Shown: positions 34,578-44,063, numbered from the stretch's first letter. The stretch is 64,000 nucleotides of DNA from Hyphomicrobiales bacterium (GCA_003963405.1 RXIY01000028.1:1-64000); one strand, 5' to 3'. Notes: a model not told the origin generated them from the letters alone. Made by a program: numbers and translations.

Positions 34578-35624
34578 TTAGCCTTTAATGATCCGTTCAG
34601 GCGGCAAGAGAGCGAGCGACGCAGCCGCGGCGCAATTGCCGCTCGCCGCCGCCAAGGCGTTCGGCGCCTCGAGGAAGTCAGCGAAATCGAGATATGCGCG
34701 ATTTTGCAGATTTGCGAGCCGCGCAACGAGGGCGCGGCCAATCCCCGCGCCGACAAAGGGCGCTCCCGCAAAAACGGCGCCCTGCGACGCCTGTAGGGCG
34801 ATCTGATCTTCGATCGCGCGTAATTGCGCTCGCGCGAAATAGTCGGCCAGGGCCTCGATCTGCGCCGCCGACAGATCGAGCCCATCGCGGCCGACGAGAC
34901 GGGCGAGTCGCGCGCGCGAGGCGGCGATGGTCTTCGGCCGCCCGTCGGCGGTCGGCGACATGTCCGCGTCGCTCTCCCCTTCGGGCAGATCGCCGAGAGC
35001 CCGCCGCACGTCCGCCATGGAGGCGAAGGCCTCGTTCACGAGCGGCGTCCAACGCCCCTCGACGGGAGCGTGCTTCACATAGGCTTGCGGCGCGCCTCGC
35101 GAAAAGCCCGCATAGGCCAATTCGCCATGACAAAGCCGCTCGGCGTCGGAGTCGCCCAACGCGCTGACACGGCCGTTGTGAATCGGAACGAGGTCCGTGG
35201 TCGTCGAGCCGATGTCGATGAACAGCGCCTCGCCGCACTGCCGCGCGACGAGTTCGGCGCTTGCCCGCCAATTGGCGGAAGCGATGGATCTGGCCGCGTC
35301 CGCGACGCGGGCTCGCGGCACCAATCCAAGGGCGCCAGCGTAGAAGAGTATATCGCCGCCTATTTCATGTGCGGCGATGGCGGCGACCGAGACGACCCCA
35401 TGCGTTCGATCTTCGAAGGCGTCGGAAAGCTCCGCCGTCATGGTGATACGGTGCTGCGCCGCCGGGCCCAGGCTCGCGAGCGTCTCACGTATCGGCGCTT
35501 CCAGATGCGCAAGGCCGAGATGCGGCGCGCAGGCGCGCTGCGTGATGGCGACCAGCCGCCCGTTTTCCGCCCGCGCCGCTTTTACATGGGCGCCGCCAAT
35601 GTCCCATCCGATGATCGCAGTCAT
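34578..35624 (-). CDS. hydantoinase/oxoprolinase-family protein, MfnF-like, methanofuran/H4MPT biosynthesis
   Basis: 348 residues with an actin-like ATPase fold: TAIIGWDIGGAHVKAA (phosphate 1 region) and GEALFIDIGSTTTDLVPI (phosphate 2 region), with GAGIGRALVARL near the end. In methanogens MfnF joins aminomethylfuran diphosphate to glutamyl-tyramine; methylotroph homologues cluster with fae and H4MPT genes. It lies downstream of fae on the same strand but after a terminator hairpin, so fae may be expressed at much higher level. Confidence 0.82.
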   Translation of the reverse strand: MTAIIGWDIGGAHVKAARAENGRLVAITQRACAPHLGLAHLEAPIRETLASLGPAAQHRITMTAELSDAFEDRTHGVVSVAAIAAHEIGGDILFYAGALGLVPRARVADAARSIASANWRASAELVARQCGEALFIDIGSTTTDLVPIHNGRVSALGDSDAERLCHGELAYAGFSRGAPQAYVKHAPVEGRWTPLVNEAFASMADVRRALGDLPEGESDADMSPTADGRPKTIAASRARLARLVGRDGLDLSAAQIEALADYFARAQLRAIEDQIALQASQGAVFAGAPFVGAGIGRALVARLANLQNRAYLDFADFLEAPNALAAASGNCAAAASLALLPPERIIKG

Positions 35625-35649
35625 GCGTCGATCTATGCCATTGAGCGCG

Positions 35650-35684
35650 ACAAAACAAAAAGGGGAGCCGCAAGGGCTCCCCTT
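35650..35684 (-). terminator. Rho-independent terminator of fae
   Basis: On the minus strand, a 10-bp stem AAGGGGAGCC/GGCTCCCCTT (35675-35684 with 35660-35669) around a 5-base loop, followed by a T-rich run TTTTTGTTTTG. It lies 34 bp after the fae stop and before the MfnF-like gene. Confidence 0.85.
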
Positions 35685-35717
35685 CGAATCGAGGCCTGCT
35701 CGACCCTTGGCCCGAAA

Positions 35718-36227
35718 TCAGTTCGGAGCGAAGGGGTGCTTGGCTTCGTTGCGCTTGGCGACGACTTCGGAGGCCTTCGGCTCGCCGCGAACGGCGCGGG
35801 CGATGGCTTCCTTCGTGGCCTGATAGTTGTAGTCCTGGATCTTCTTGTCGTCGCTGGCGTCCCAGTGGATGAACACGCCGACCGAGATGAACAGGTCGTC
35901 GGCTTCCGAAACCGGGATCACGCCCTCGGCGACCGAATCCGCAACGGCCTTGGCGACGCCGTGCTGGGCCGGGCCGAACATCTGGACGGCCTGCTTGGCG
36001 CCCTTGATGGTGACCTTGTTGAAGAGGATCGTGTTCGGCTTGCAGAGCAGGTTCGGCGCAACGACCGCGAGCAGCGTCGTGAAGCCGTCCTTGTTGTTGA
36101 CGAGCGCATTGGCGAAAGCCAGCTCGGCGGCCGAGCCGCGCGGACCCATGATGAGGTCGATGTGAGCGACTTCGTTGCCCTCGCCGACGAGCGACTCGCC
36201 GACCAGCATCTTGTTGATCAAAGCCAT
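35718..36227 (-). CDS. fae: formaldehyde-activating enzyme
   Basis: 169 residues, full length for the family. It condenses toxic formaldehyde with tetrahydromethanopterin to methylene-H4MPT, the entry point of formaldehyde oxidation in methylotrophs, in the cytoplasm. Seen: [18 protein letters not shown] (with the conserved active-site histidine), [31 protein letters not shown] and [13 protein letters not shown] strong AAAGGA site precedes the ATG, and a textbook terminator follows, both fitting a highly expressed protein. mtdB, the next enzyme of the pathway, is directly upstream. Confidence 0.97.
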   Translation of the reverse strand: MALINKMLVGESLVGEGNEVAHIDLIMGPRGSAAELAFANALVNNKDGFTTLLAVVAPNLLCKPNTILFNKVTIKGAKQAVQMFGPAQHGVAKAVADSVAEGVIPVSEADDLFISVGVFIHWDASDDKKIQDYNYQATKEAIARAVRGEPKASEVVAKRNEAKHPFAPN

Positions 36228-36257
36228 GTGCGTTTCCTTTCAGAGAAACCTGACAAC

Positions 36258-36280
36258 CCCGCCGCAGGGCGGGCGTTTTT
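36258..36280. promoter_or_regulatory. hairpin in fae leader region
   Basis: CCCGCC (36258-36263) pairs with GGCGGG (36268-36273) across a GCAG loop, then CGTTTTT on the plus strand. Read on the plus strand it looks like an intrinsic terminator, yet no plus-strand gene ends here. On the minus strand it falls about 30-50 bases upstream of the fae start, where it could stabilise the messenger or stop antisense transcription. Confidence 0.35.
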
Positions 36281-36395
36281 GGAAGAAACCGTGCGCGTGA
36301 GGCGCCGGCCTTGAGAAGCGCCGCAGTCTCTCCCGCGGCGCGCACTCAACCAGTTTCGTGCGCCGGCGCCAAGCTTGGCCGACGGCGCGCGAGAA

Positions 36396-37286
36396 TCAGA
36401 CGAGCTGACGCGCCAACGCGAAGGCGTGGCGGAAATCGAGGCAGAGCGGCTTGTCCGAAGTGACCATCTGCTTGAAGAGGCCGGACTCCGTGCCGTATTT
36501 CACATTGCCGATCGCGAGCGCGCCAATGCCCAGCGCGCCATGCGCGGAGACGACGACGCCATTGTCGTGCAGGCCACAGCCCTCGACGCCGAGCGGCGGC
36601 ACGGCGTTCACGTCGGCGGCGATCAGCAGGTCCTTGGCCGCCGAGAGGTCATCCTTCGAAAGCACCTGCACGCCCGCGCGGGCGGCGCAGAGCGCGATCT
36701 CGTGCTTCATCAGCAACTCGCGCACCATTTCGTGGCTGCTGCCGTCCGCCGGCGTCACCTTGATGTTGAAACGCTTGTTCATTTCGTCGGCCTGCTTGGC
36801 GACGCGGTCGAGGCCGCTGTAGCCGACGATCGTCACCTCGGCGCCTTCCAGCGCCGCGATGACCGCAGAGGAATAGCCCACGACGCCGGTCGCGCCGTAA
36901 ATGACGATCCGGGCTCCCTTCAGCTCGCGGTTCTTCTTCTCGCGCAGCACCTTCTCGGTGCAGGCGACCATCGCGCCGGCGGTGGTGAAGGAGCCATAGG
37001 GGTCGGCGAAGAGCGACACTTCGAAGGGCTTCAGCAGCGCCTTCTTGGCCGCCTCGAGCATGTCGAGGGCGAGCACCGCGTCGCGGCCCGCAAAGAAGAT
37101 GCCGGTCTTGAGGGCGGCAGAGGGCGCGCGGGAGAACATGGCGTCCTGCACCAGCGCGGTGACCTCGTCGAGCGTCACATTTGTGTAGGGAATCGCGGCG
37201 TCGTAGCCGGCGTCCAGGGCCATGTTCACGTCGAAGGGGCTCATATGCTTCAACGTGCTCAGCATATGGAGAATTGCTTTGGCCAT
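36396..37286 (-). CDS. mtdB: NAD(P)-dependent methylene-tetrahydromethanopterin dehydrogenase
   Basis: 296 residues from the ATG at 37286, preceded by GGGGA; an in-frame ATG 24 bases upstream is less likely because family members begin MA-x-x-ILHML. It oxidises methylene-H4MPT, the product of Fae, to methenyl-H4MPT. Seen: LKHMSPFDVNMALDAGYD (family N-terminus) and the nucleotide-binding VIYGATGVVGYSSAVIAA. The gene lies 168 bp upstream of fae on the same strand. Rossmann spacing and context favour MtdB over MtdA. Confidence 0.94.
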   Translation of the reverse strand: MAKAILHMLSTLKHMSPFDVNMALDAGYDAAIPYTNVTLDEVTALVQDAMFSRAPSAALKTGIFFAGRDAVLALDMLEAAKKALLKPFEVSLFADPYGSFTTAGAMVACTEKVLREKKNRELKGARIVIYGATGVVGYSSAVIAALEGAEVTIVGYSGLDRVAKQADEMNKRFNIKVTPADGSSHEMVRELLMKHEIALCAARAGVQVLSKDDLSAAKDLLIAADVNAVPPLGVEGCGLHDNGVVVSAHGALGIGALAIGNVKYGTESGLFKQMVTSDKPLCLDFRHAFALARQLV

Positions 37287-37688
37287 AGGAATTTCCCCAA
37301 CCTTTGTCATTTCGGCGCAGCGCCCCGGGCAATGTGGGAGCGTGGCGGGAGGACAGGCTTCGGCTCTGTCGATTTTCGATGATTCCGGGCGACTGAACGA
37401 CGCGGGCGCGCCTGGACCCGCCCGGAGCGACGATGAGGCTTAGAGCCCAGAACGCCGCCAATGTCCAGAGGCCATCGCGCCGCAGCCCCGCTTTACCCCC
37501 GGCTCGCGTCAGTTCGGCCTTTCCGCCCGGTTGACGCTCGCGGCGCTTTGCTCTTATAAGGCTCGCGAACAGGGCTCGGCGCAGGACGGCGGGCCTTTTC
37601 TTGTCGTTTCCACCCATCCGCCGGCGACGTGCGGGCATTATGCTCTCCCGGCGTTTGGAAGCGCTACACTGGTTTGAAAGGAAGTTCC
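37287..37688. other. divergent intergenic region between mtdB and rpmB
   Basis: 402 bp without a convincing gene. It must hold the mtdB(-fae) promoter on the minus strand, which I could not locate, and the rpmB promoter on the plus strand at 37531-37559. A GAAAGGAAG ribosome binding site precedes rpmB at about 37676-37684. Confidence 0.5.
37531..37559 (+). promoter_or_regulatory. sigma70-type promoter for rpmB
   Basis: TTGACG at 37531-37536, exactly 17 bp, then TTATAA at 37554-37559. This is close to the housekeeping consensus and fits a ribosomal protein gene. The leader would be about 120 bases. Confidence 0.65.
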
Positions 37689-37982
37689 ATGTCCCGGCGT
37701 TGCGAGCTGACTGGCAAGGGCGTGCAGACGGGCAATCTCGTCAGCCACTCCAATCGCAAGACGCGCACGCGTTTCCTGCCCAACCTCGTCAATGTGACGC
37801 TGGCCTCCGAGGCTCTGGCCCGCTCGGTGCGTCTGCGCATCTCGGCCGCCGCGCTGCGGTCGGTCGAGCATCGCGGCGGCCTCGACGCCTTCCTGGCCAA
37901 GGCCCGCGTCGATGAGCTGTCGCAGGGCGCTCGCGCGCTCAAGCGCGAGATCGAGAAGAAGCAGGCCGGCGCGACCGCTTGA
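37689..37982 (+). CDS. rpmB: 50S ribosomal protein L28
   Basis: 97 residues from the ATG at 37689 (GAAAGGAAG upstream). It begins [20 protein letters not shown], the L28 signature with the N-terminal cysteine and the basic SNRKTRTRF segment. Length is typical for alphaproteobacteria. It is monocistronic: a strong promoter upstream and a terminator hairpin just after the stop. Confidence 0.97.
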   Translation: MSRRCELTGKGVQTGNLVSHSNRKTRTRFLPNLVNVTLASEALARSVRLRISAAALRSVEHRGGLDAFLAKARVDELSQGARALKREIEKKQAGATA

Positions 37983-38015
37983 GTCTCGTCTTCCGCACAT
38001 AACGGTTGCAGCTTC

Positions 38016-38047
38016 GCCCCGTCGCCAGTCTGGCGGCGGGGCTTTCT
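38016..38047 (+). terminator. Rho-independent terminator of rpmB
   Basis: GCCCCGTCGCCA (38016-38027) pairs with TGGCGGCGGGGC (38031-38042) with one G-T pair and a 3-base loop, followed by TTTCT. It lies 33 bp after the rpmB stop. Confidence 0.75.
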
Positions 38048-38135
38048 ACATTCACCCCCTGCGCCGCGACGCCGCCTGTTCATGTGCGCGCAGCCCCTTA
38101 GCTATCCGCTTGAGCGGCGGAGCGAGGAGCCTGCG

Positions 38136-39407
38136 ATGGCCCATTTCATGTTCAGCACGGGGATAGAGAACAGCTGTCCGACGATCCAGCACGGCCGAAA
38201 GCGAATCGACGAGATGGAGCTTTGCGGGCATTACCGGCGCTGGCGCGAGGACTTCGAGCTGGTGCAGGACCTCGGCGTCAGAACGCTGCGCTACGGCCTG
38301 CCGCTTTGCCTCACCTGGCTCGGTCCCGACCGTTATGACTGGGAATTCGCCGATCTGACCTTCGGCGATCTCGAGCGGCGGGGAATCATTCCGATCGCGG
38401 ACCTTTGCCATTTCGGCGTCCCGGACTTCATCGGCAATTTCCAGAACCCCGACTTCCCGCGTCTCTTCGCGCGCTACGCGCACGCCTTCGCCAAACGCTT
38501 TCCCGCGGTGCAGCTCTATACGCCGATCAACGAGATGTTCGTTTGCGCGACCTTCTCCGCCGCCTATGGCTGGTGGAACGAGCAGATGACGACCGACCGG
38601 GGCTTCGTCACGGCGCTCAAACACATCGTGAAGGCCAATGTACAGGCGATGCACACGATCCTCGCCGCGCGGCCCGACGCCATCTTCGTTCAAAGCGAAT
38701 CGACGGAATATTTCCACGCCGAAAACCCCGCTGCGATCGGTCCGTCGGAGACGCTCAACGAGCGGCGATTCCTCTCGCTCGATCTCAACTATGGCCGTCC
38801 GGTCAATTCCGAGATGTTCCGGTTCCTGATGGACAACGGCATGAAGCTCGAGGAATACAAGTTCTTCATGCAGCGGCATCTCAAGAGCCATTGCATCATG
38901 GGCAATGATTACTACGGCGCCAATGAGCACAATGTCTCGGCGGATGGAAAGACGACGTCGTCCGGCGAGATTTTCGGCTACAACGAAATCACCCGCCAAT
39001 ATTACGAACGCTACCGCCTGCCGGTGATGCATACGGAGACGAATACGGCCGAGGGTCCGCGCGGCGACGAGGCGGTGCGCTGGCTACGCAAGGAATGGGC
39101 GAATGTGCTGCGCGTCAGAAACAGCGGCATGCCCATCGTCGGCTTCACCTGGTATTCGCTCACGGATCAGATCGACTGGGACGTTGCGCTTCGGGAGGCG
39201 CGCGGCAAGGTGTGCCCGCTCGGCCTTTACGATCTCGACCGCAAACCGCGCGCCGTCGGCCTCGCCTACAAGCAGCTCATCAAGGACTGGCGCGAGGTGC
39301 TGCCCGCGCAAAGCGTCTGTCTCACCGTGCCGCTCGCGCCCTATGGCCGCAGGCAAGCGCCCTGCCCCGCACCCGCGCAGGCAACGGAACAGGCCCAGCC
39401 CCATTAA
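38136..39407 (+). CDS. glycoside hydrolase family 1-like protein (copy 1)
   Basis: 423 residues from the ATG at 38136 with GAGGAG upstream. A TIM-barrel resembling GH1 beta-glycosidases. The acid/base position is E133 in YTPINEMF (classic NEP changed to NEM) and the nucleophile position is E301 in MHTETN (classic TENG changed to TETN). The remaining landmarks FTWYSLTDQIDWD and GLYDLDRKPR match GH1-like proteins of methylotrophs and rhizobia. No signal peptide, so it acts in the cytoplasm. The substrate is unknown. A close paralogue is at 52194-53456. Confidence 0.8.
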   Translation: MAHFMFSTGIENSCPTIQHGRKRIDEMELCGHYRRWREDFELVQDLGVRTLRYGLPLCLTWLGPDRYDWEFADLTFGDLERRGIIPIADLCHFGVPDFIGNFQNPDFPRLFARYAHAFAKRFPAVQLYTPINEMFVCATFSAAYGWWNEQMTTDRGFVTALKHIVKANVQAMHTILAARPDAIFVQSESTEYFHAENPAAIGPSETLNERRFLSLDLNYGRPVNSEMFRFLMDNGMKLEEYKFFMQRHLKSHCIMGNDYYGANEHNVSADGKTTSSGEIFGYNEITRQYYERYRLPVMHTETNTAEGPRGDEAVRWLRKEWANVLRVRNSGMPIVGFTWYSLTDQIDWDVALREARGKVCPLGLYDLDRKPRAVGLAYKQLIKDWREVLPAQSVCLTVPLAPYGRRQAPCPAPAQATEQAQPH

Positions 39408-39495
39408 AATCGACCGGCTCCGGTTGCCCGCCGCCTGCCGCTTCTCGAATTAAAAGGCGGGCTGACTCTGTCTCCCGCAAACGAAGAGGGCGCGG

Positions 39496-40590
39496 ATGCC
39501 GGCTTCCCTCGCACAAAATGACGAACCAGTCGTCGTCGTCACCGGCGCCTCCGCCGGCGTCGGACGCGCCGTCGCCGTCGCTTTCGCCCGGCGCGGCTGT
39601 CGCGTCGCCTTGCTCGCGCGGAGTCCCGAGGGCCTCGACGGAGCGGCGAAGGACGTCGCGGCGGCAGGCGGCGAAGCCTTCGAGCTTGTCGCCGACGTCT
39701 CCAATCCCAACGACGTTTTCGCGGCTGCCGACGACGTCGTCGCCCGCTGGGGACGCATTCATGTGTGGGTGAACGACGCCATGGAGACGGTCGTCGGACC
39801 TGTGGACACGATCACGCCGCAGGAATTCCGACGGGTGACCGAAGTGACCTATCTCGGCGCGGTGCATGGCGCGCTCGCGGCTCTGCGCCACATGCGCGGG
39901 CGCGGCGAGGGCCATATCATCCAGATCGGTTCGGCGCTTTCCTATCGCGCGATTCCGCTGCAATCGGCCTATTGCGCGGCGAAGTTCGCCATCCGGGGCT
40001 TTACGGATTCGCTGCGCGCCGAACTCCTGCACGACAGGAGCGGCATTCGCCTCACCATGGTTCAGCTGCCGGGCGTCAACACGCCGCAATTCGACTGGTC
40101 GCACATGCATTTCTCGCATCGTCACCAGCCGATCGGCTCAGTTTATGAGCCTGAGGCGGTGGCCGAGGCGGTCGTCGGCGCCGTCGAGGCGCGGCGCGCG
40201 CCGCGCGAACTCTGGCTCGGGGCGCCGACGGTCCAATCCATCATCGGACAAATGATCGCGCCCGGCTTTCTCGATCGCTATCTCGCGCGCAACGCCTATG
40301 AAAAGCAGATTTCCAGCGACCCGGTGCGTCCCGGCGATCCCGACGAGCTCGTCGCGCCCGACGACAGGGACCATGGCGCGCGCGGTCGCTTCACATGGCG
40401 GGCGAAAGATAGCCTGATCGCCGTCGACCCGGCTTATCTGCGTGGTGGCGGATTGCTTGCGGCGCTCGGCCTGCTGGCTGGCGCCTTTTTCTGGGGGAGG
40501 AAGACGGGCGGCTCAGCGAGAACGCGCCCCGCCCTCTCCCCATCCCTCCCCCGCATGGCGGGAGAGGGCTCGCGGTCGCGGGGGTTTTGA
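39496..40590 (+). CDS. short-chain dehydrogenase/reductase with C-terminal membrane anchor
   Basis: 364 residues. Rossmann NAD(P) site TGASAGVGRAVAVAFARRG at about residue 15; catalytic serine, tyrosine and lysine in IGSALSYRAIPLQSAYCAAKF. The usual NNAG is replaced by VNDAM. After the SDR domain (to about 250) there is a linker and a hydrophobic stretch (GLLAALGLLAGAFFWG, about 315-335) that could anchor it to the membrane. Long SDRs of this form are common in Rhizobiales; the substrate is unknown. It follows the GH1-like gene on the same strand and converges with thrS 2 bp away. Confidence 0.85.
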   Translation: MPASLAQNDEPVVVVTGASAGVGRAVAVAFARRGCRVALLARSPEGLDGAAKDVAAAGGEAFELVADVSNPNDVFAAADDVVARWGRIHVWVNDAMETVVGPVDTITPQEFRRVTEVTYLGAVHGALAALRHMRGRGEGHIIQIGSALSYRAIPLQSAYCAAKFAIRGFTDSLRAELLHDRSGIRLTMVQLPGVNTPQFDWSHMHFSHRHQPIGSVYEPEAVAEAVVGAVEARRAPRELWLGAPTVQSIIGQMIAPGFLDRYLARNAYEKQISSDPVRPGDPDELVAPDDRDHGARGRFTWRAKDSLIAVDPAYLRGGGLLAALGLLAGAFFWGRKTGGSARTRPALSPSLPRMAGEGSRSRGF

Positions 40591-40592
40591 AC

Positions 40593-42524
40593 TCACCACC
40601 TGACGTCGGGCGGCGTGGCCTCTTGCGCGAGAAGTGTCAGCGCCTCGTCGATGCCGAGTTGGGTCTGCTGCTGCGAGCCGAGGCGGCGCATGGAGATCGT
40701 GCGCTCGGCCGCCTCCTTCTTGCCCGCGACGAGAAGCACCGGGACCTTGGCGTGCGAGTGTTCGCGCACCTTGTAGGTGATCTTCTCGTTGCGCGCGTCC
40801 ACGTCGACATTCATCCCGAGCTTGCGCGCGGCGGCCGCCACCTCATAGGCGTAGTCGTCGGCCTCCTGCGTGATCGTGCAGACGACGATCTGGAGGGGCG
40901 ACAGCCACAGCGGCAGATGGCCGGCGAAATGCTCGATCAATATGCCCGTGAACCGTTCCAGCGAGCCGAACATGGCGCGGTGGATCATCACCGGCGTCTT
41001 CTTCTCGCTGTCCGCGCCGATGTAGAACGCGCCGAAACGGACCGGCAGGTTGAAGTCGACCTGGGTCGTGCCGCACTGCCACTCGCGGCCGATGGCGTCG
41101 CGCAATGTGTATTCGAGCTTCGGCCCGTAGAAGGCGCCCTCGCCTTCCTGCACGCTGGTCTTGAGCCCGCGCCGCGCGAGTTCCTCCAGAACGCGCCCCA
41201 GGGCGGCTTCCGCCTTGTCCCAGGCTTCGTCCGAGCCGACGCGCTTCTCGGGGCGCGTCGAGAGCTTCACGACGACATCCTCGAATCCGAAGTCCCTGTA
41301 GATCGTCAGGATGAGGTCGTTGATCTTCAGCGCCTCGTCCATGATCTGGTCTTCCGAACAGAAGATGTGCGCGTCGTCCTGGGTGAAGGCGCGCACGCGC
41401 ATCATGCCGTGCAACGCACCCGAAGGCTCGTAGCGATGCACGGCGCCGAACTCGGCGATCTTAACGGGCAGGTCGCGATAGGACTTCAGCCCGTTCTTGA
41501 AGATCTGCACATGTCCGGGGCAGTTCATCGGCTTGATCGCGAAGACGCGCTCGTCCTCCGTCTTGGTGACGAACATGTTCTCGCGATAGGTCTGCCAATG
41601 GCCCGAGGTTTCCCACAGGGCGCGGTCCAGCACCTGCGGCGTGTTCACCTCCGTATAGCCCGCGGCCTTCTGCTTGCGCCGCATGTAGGAGACGAGCGTC
41701 TGGAACAGCGTCCAGCCTTTCGGGTGCCAGAAGATCGCGCCCGGCCCTTCTTCCTGGAAATGGAAGAGATCCATCTCACGCCCAAGGCGCCGATGGTCGC
41801 GGCGCTCGGCTTCCTCCAGACGATGGAGATAGGCGTCGAGCTCTTCCTGTGTCGTCCAGGCCGTGCCGTAGATGCGGGAGAGCATGGGCTTGGTCGAGTC
41901 GCCGCGCCAATAGGCGCCCGCGACCTTCATCAGCTTGAAGGCGTTGCCGATCTTGCCGACCGACGGCAGATGCGGTCCGCGACAGAGATCGAGCCAGTGG
42001 CCCTGCTTGTAGACGCTCAGCGGCTCGTCCGACTTGATGCTGTCGATCAGTTCGCCCTTGAAGGTCTCGCCCTTGGCGACGAACCATGTCTTGGCGTGAT
42101 CGCGGTCCCATTCCTCGCGGACGATCGGCGCATCGCGCGCGATGATCTCGCGCATCTTCTTCTCGATCGCCGGGAGGTCCTCCGGCGTGAAGGGCTCGGC
42201 GCGATGGAAATCATAATAGAAGCCGTTCTCGATCACTGGGCCGATCGTCACCTGCGTGCCGGGATAAAGCTCCTGCACGGCCTCGGCCAGCACATGCGCG
42301 GCGTCGTGGCGGATGAGCTCCAGCGCGCGCGGATCGTCGCGCGAGACGAATTCGATTCGCGCGTCCGTGCGGACGGGCTTCATCAGATCGACGAGTTCGC
42401 CGTCGAGCGTCATGGCGACGCTGCGCTTGGCGAGCGAGGAGGAAATGCTTTTGGCGATGTCGAAACCCGTGACGCCGGGATCGAACTGACGGGACGCCCC
42501 GTCGGGGAATGTAACCGCAACCAT
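40593..42524 (-). CDS. thrS: threonyl-tRNA synthetase
   Basis: 643 residues, full length. N-terminal TGS domain (about 1-62), an editing domain with the HDAAH zinc-type motif (HxxxH), the class II catalytic core ([44 protein letters not shown]) and the C-terminal anticodon-binding domain. It charges tRNA-Thr and edits mischarged Ser-tRNA-Thr. Monocistronic in appearance. No T-box is expected in this group and none was seen. Confidence 0.97.
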   Translation of the reverse strand: MVAVTFPDGASRQFDPGVTGFDIAKSISSSLAKRSVAMTLDGELVDLMKPVRTDARIEFVSRDDPRALELIRHDAAHVLAEAVQELYPGTQVTIGPVIENGFYYDFHRAEPFTPEDLPAIEKKMREIIARDAPIVREEWDRDHAKTWFVAKGETFKGELIDSIKSDEPLSVYKQGHWLDLCRGPHLPSVGKIGNAFKLMKVAGAYWRGDSTKPMLSRIYGTAWTTQEELDAYLHRLEEAERRDHRRLGREMDLFHFQEEGPGAIFWHPKGWTLFQTLVSYMRRKQKAAGYTEVNTPQVLDRALWETSGHWQTYRENMFVTKTEDERVFAIKPMNCPGHVQIFKNGLKSYRDLPVKIAEFGAVHRYEPSGALHGMMRVRAFTQDDAHIFCSEDQIMDEALKINDLILTIYRDFGFEDVVVKLSTRPEKRVGSDEAWDKAEAALGRVLEELARRGLKTSVQEGEGAFYGPKLEYTLRDAIGREWQCGTTQVDFNLPVRFGAFYIGADSEKKTPVMIHRAMFGSLERFTGILIEHFAGHLPLWLSPLQIVVCTITQEADDYAYEVAAAARKLGMNVDVDARNEKITYKVREHSHAKVPVLLVAGKKEAAERTISMRRLGSQQQTQLGIDEALTLLAQEATPPDVRW

Positions 42525-42666
42525 GTATCGCTCCTGTCGCGCTCAATCGCCGACACGGATCGGCGTAAGTCGCTTGGCGGTGGGAAGGAGCGAGTTTTAA
42601 CGCTTCGTCGGCGCCGACGCAATCAGCCGGGGACGCGGCGGAAGCGGCGTCCCCCGCGTCGTTGGA

Positions 42667-42879
42667 TCAGTGGCTGCCCTCGAGATGGATGCCGTGATGG
42701 TGATGCGCGCCCCAATGGGCGCATCCCTTCTTCTCCTCAAGGCGGCCGTTCTTGTGCTTGGCGCGATCGTCCTTCGTCCGGCAATGCGTGTGTGCGCCGG
42801 CCCCGATGTGACGGGCCTTGGCGGGACCCGCCCAGGCGAAGGCGCCAAGAGTCGCAAAAGCGATGAGAGCGTTGCGCAT
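42667..42879 (-). CDS. small exported histidine-rich protein
   Basis: 70 residues with a signal peptide (about 1-22, ALIAFATLGAFAWAGPAKA). The mature part of about 48 residues holds roughly ten histidines and two cysteines (THCRTKDD and CAHWGAHHHHGIH). Small secreted His/Cys-rich proteins of rhizobia are of unknown function. Metal binding in the periplasm is plausible from composition, perhaps copper or zinc, but unproven. Confidence 0.7.
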   Translation of the reverse strand: MRNALIAFATLGAFAWAGPAKARHIGAGAHTHCRTKDDRAKHKNGRLEEKKGCAHWGAHHHHGIHLEGSH

Positions 42880-43008
42880 GTTTTGTCCTCAAAAGACTTC
42901 CGCCAGGCCGCTCAAAAGCCAAGCTTCATGAATTTTCGTATCGCTCTCGTGTGACAAATCTGCAAAACGCGCCGGCCCCCCTCTGGCCGACGTTGCGCGG
43001 ACGGGGAT

Positions 43009-43308
43009 TTATTCTTCCTCGTCCTCGCCTTCCCTGTGCGATTCGGAGACGGCCGAAGCGACGTCGGCGACGGACAGGAACTCATCCTTGTCGACATCCC
43101 TCAAAATGTCGCCCAGACGCTCGGAGCTTTCCTTCGTCCAGTGGACCTCCTCCTTGCCGTGCTGGCGGATCAGATCCTCCTTGGAGATCGGGAAGCTCGT
43201 CCCGTGCAGCGCCTGTGTCACCGACGCCACGCCGAAAGCGAAGCCCTTGGCGGGACCCTTGTGGCCGCTGCCGCGACCTTCGCCCGTGTTTTCGGTCGTT
43301 CGTGGCAT
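43009..43308 (-). CDS. DUF2795-like small stress-type protein
   Basis: 99 residues. A basic glycine-rich start (about 1-25) is followed by a DUF2795-like helical domain (LIRQHGKEEVHWTKESSERL) and a very acidic tail. It is the last of five tightly spaced minus-strand genes for small hydrophilic proteins. Similar proteins accompany KGG-repeat stress proteins in rhizobia. The function is unknown. Confidence 0.65.
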   Translation of the reverse strand: MPRTTENTGEGRGSGHKGPAKGFAFGVASVTQALHGTSFPISKEDLIRQHGKEEVHWTKESSERLGDILRDVDKDEFLSVADVASAVSESHREGEDEEE

Positions 43309-43322
43309 GAGCCTTCTCCGCT

Positions 43323-43541
43323 TTAGTGCTTCTTGCCCTTGCCGGATGAGCCTTCGGCCTTCTTGCCTTCCTCAATGAGCTCCTTCACGCGCTGGCCGCC
43401 CTTGTGGCCGAGCTCGGAATAGCCCTCGGGCCCGAGTTCTTCCTTTCGGATCTCGCCACCCATCTTGCCGGCTTCCTTGACGGTCATCGGTCCCTTCGGC
43501 GCCGATTTTCCGCCCTGCGACCCTGTCTGTTTCTGCGGCAT
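43323..43541 (-). CDS. KGG-repeat stress-type protein
   Basis: 72 residues, hydrophilic, rich in G, K and E. It has the pattern MTVKEAGKMGGEIRKEELG...GYSELGHKGGQRVKELIEEGK, the KGG/stress-induced repeat (as in YciG and GsiB-type proteins). It shares nearly the same repeat module with the three neighbouring genes. Probably a disordered desiccation or general-stress protein. Confidence 0.75.
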   Translation of the reverse strand: MPQKQTGSQGGKSAPKGPMTVKEAGKMGGEIRKEELGPEGYSELGHKGGQRVKELIEEGKKAEGSSGKGKKH

Positions 43542-43578
43542 GACTTTTCCTTTCGCCGTTACGGCGAAACCATCTTGT

Positions 43579-43782
43579 TCAGGCTTCGCCGTCCTCCTCT
43601 TCTTCGTCCTGCGTGTTCTCGATGTCTTCGCCGGCGTCCTCGCGCTCGGCCTCCTTGCCCTCCCTGATCAACTCCTTCACGCGCTGCCCGCCCTTGTGGC
43701 CGCCGAGCCGTCCCGCCTCTTCGACGGTCATCTGACCGCGCCGTGTCGGGGGCTTTTCGGGTTCAGTGTGCTTTTGCGGCAT
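43579..43782 (-). CDS. KGG-motif small acidic-tailed stress-type protein
   Basis: 67 residues. It has MTVEEAGRLGGHKGGQRVKELIREGKEAE, followed by a tail of about 25 residues that is almost all D, E, A and G. It is a shortened member of the neighbouring family: the GPEGYSE module is missing, so only the GGHKGGQRVKELI part remains. Confidence 0.7.
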   Translation of the reverse strand: MPQKHTEPEKPPTRRGQMTVEEAGRLGGHKGGQRVKELIREGKEAEREDAGEDIENTQDEEEEDGEA

Positions 43783-43809
43783 GTTCGCCTCCTTGGGTGA
43801 GCGGGCGGC

Positions 43810-44007
43810 TCAGTGGCGCGACCTCGACTTGCCGCCCTTCCCGGCGCCGCCCGCGCCTTCCGTGCGCTTGCCTTCCTCGATGAGCTCCTTGACGCGCTCG
43901 CCGCCCTTCTTGCCGCCTCTTTCGCCGCCCAGATGGCCGGCCTGCTCGACAGTCATCTGTCCCTTGCCGGATTTTCCCGGCCTCTGCTCAGTCTGCCGCT
44001 GCGCCAT
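43810..44007 (-). CDS. KGG-motif small stress-type protein
   Basis: 65 residues with MTVEQAGHLGGERGGKKGGERVKELIEEGK and a basic glycine-rich tail ending SRSRH. The ribosome binding site is GGAACGGAG. It is the second gene of the run, 56 bp after the repeat-rich 44064 gene. Confidence 0.7.
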   Translation of the reverse strand: MAQRQTEQRPGKSGKGQMTVEQAGHLGGERGGKKGGERVKELIEEGKRTEGAGGAGKGGKSRSRH

Positions 44008-44063
44008 GTCGCTCTCCGTTCCGCCAAGCATGTGGCCAAGTGCGCTTCGCCGAACGCCCGCTG

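Noticed and set aside
40587-42866. 759-codon plus-strand frame across thrS
   Set aside because: Antisense to a full-length threonyl-tRNA synthetase.
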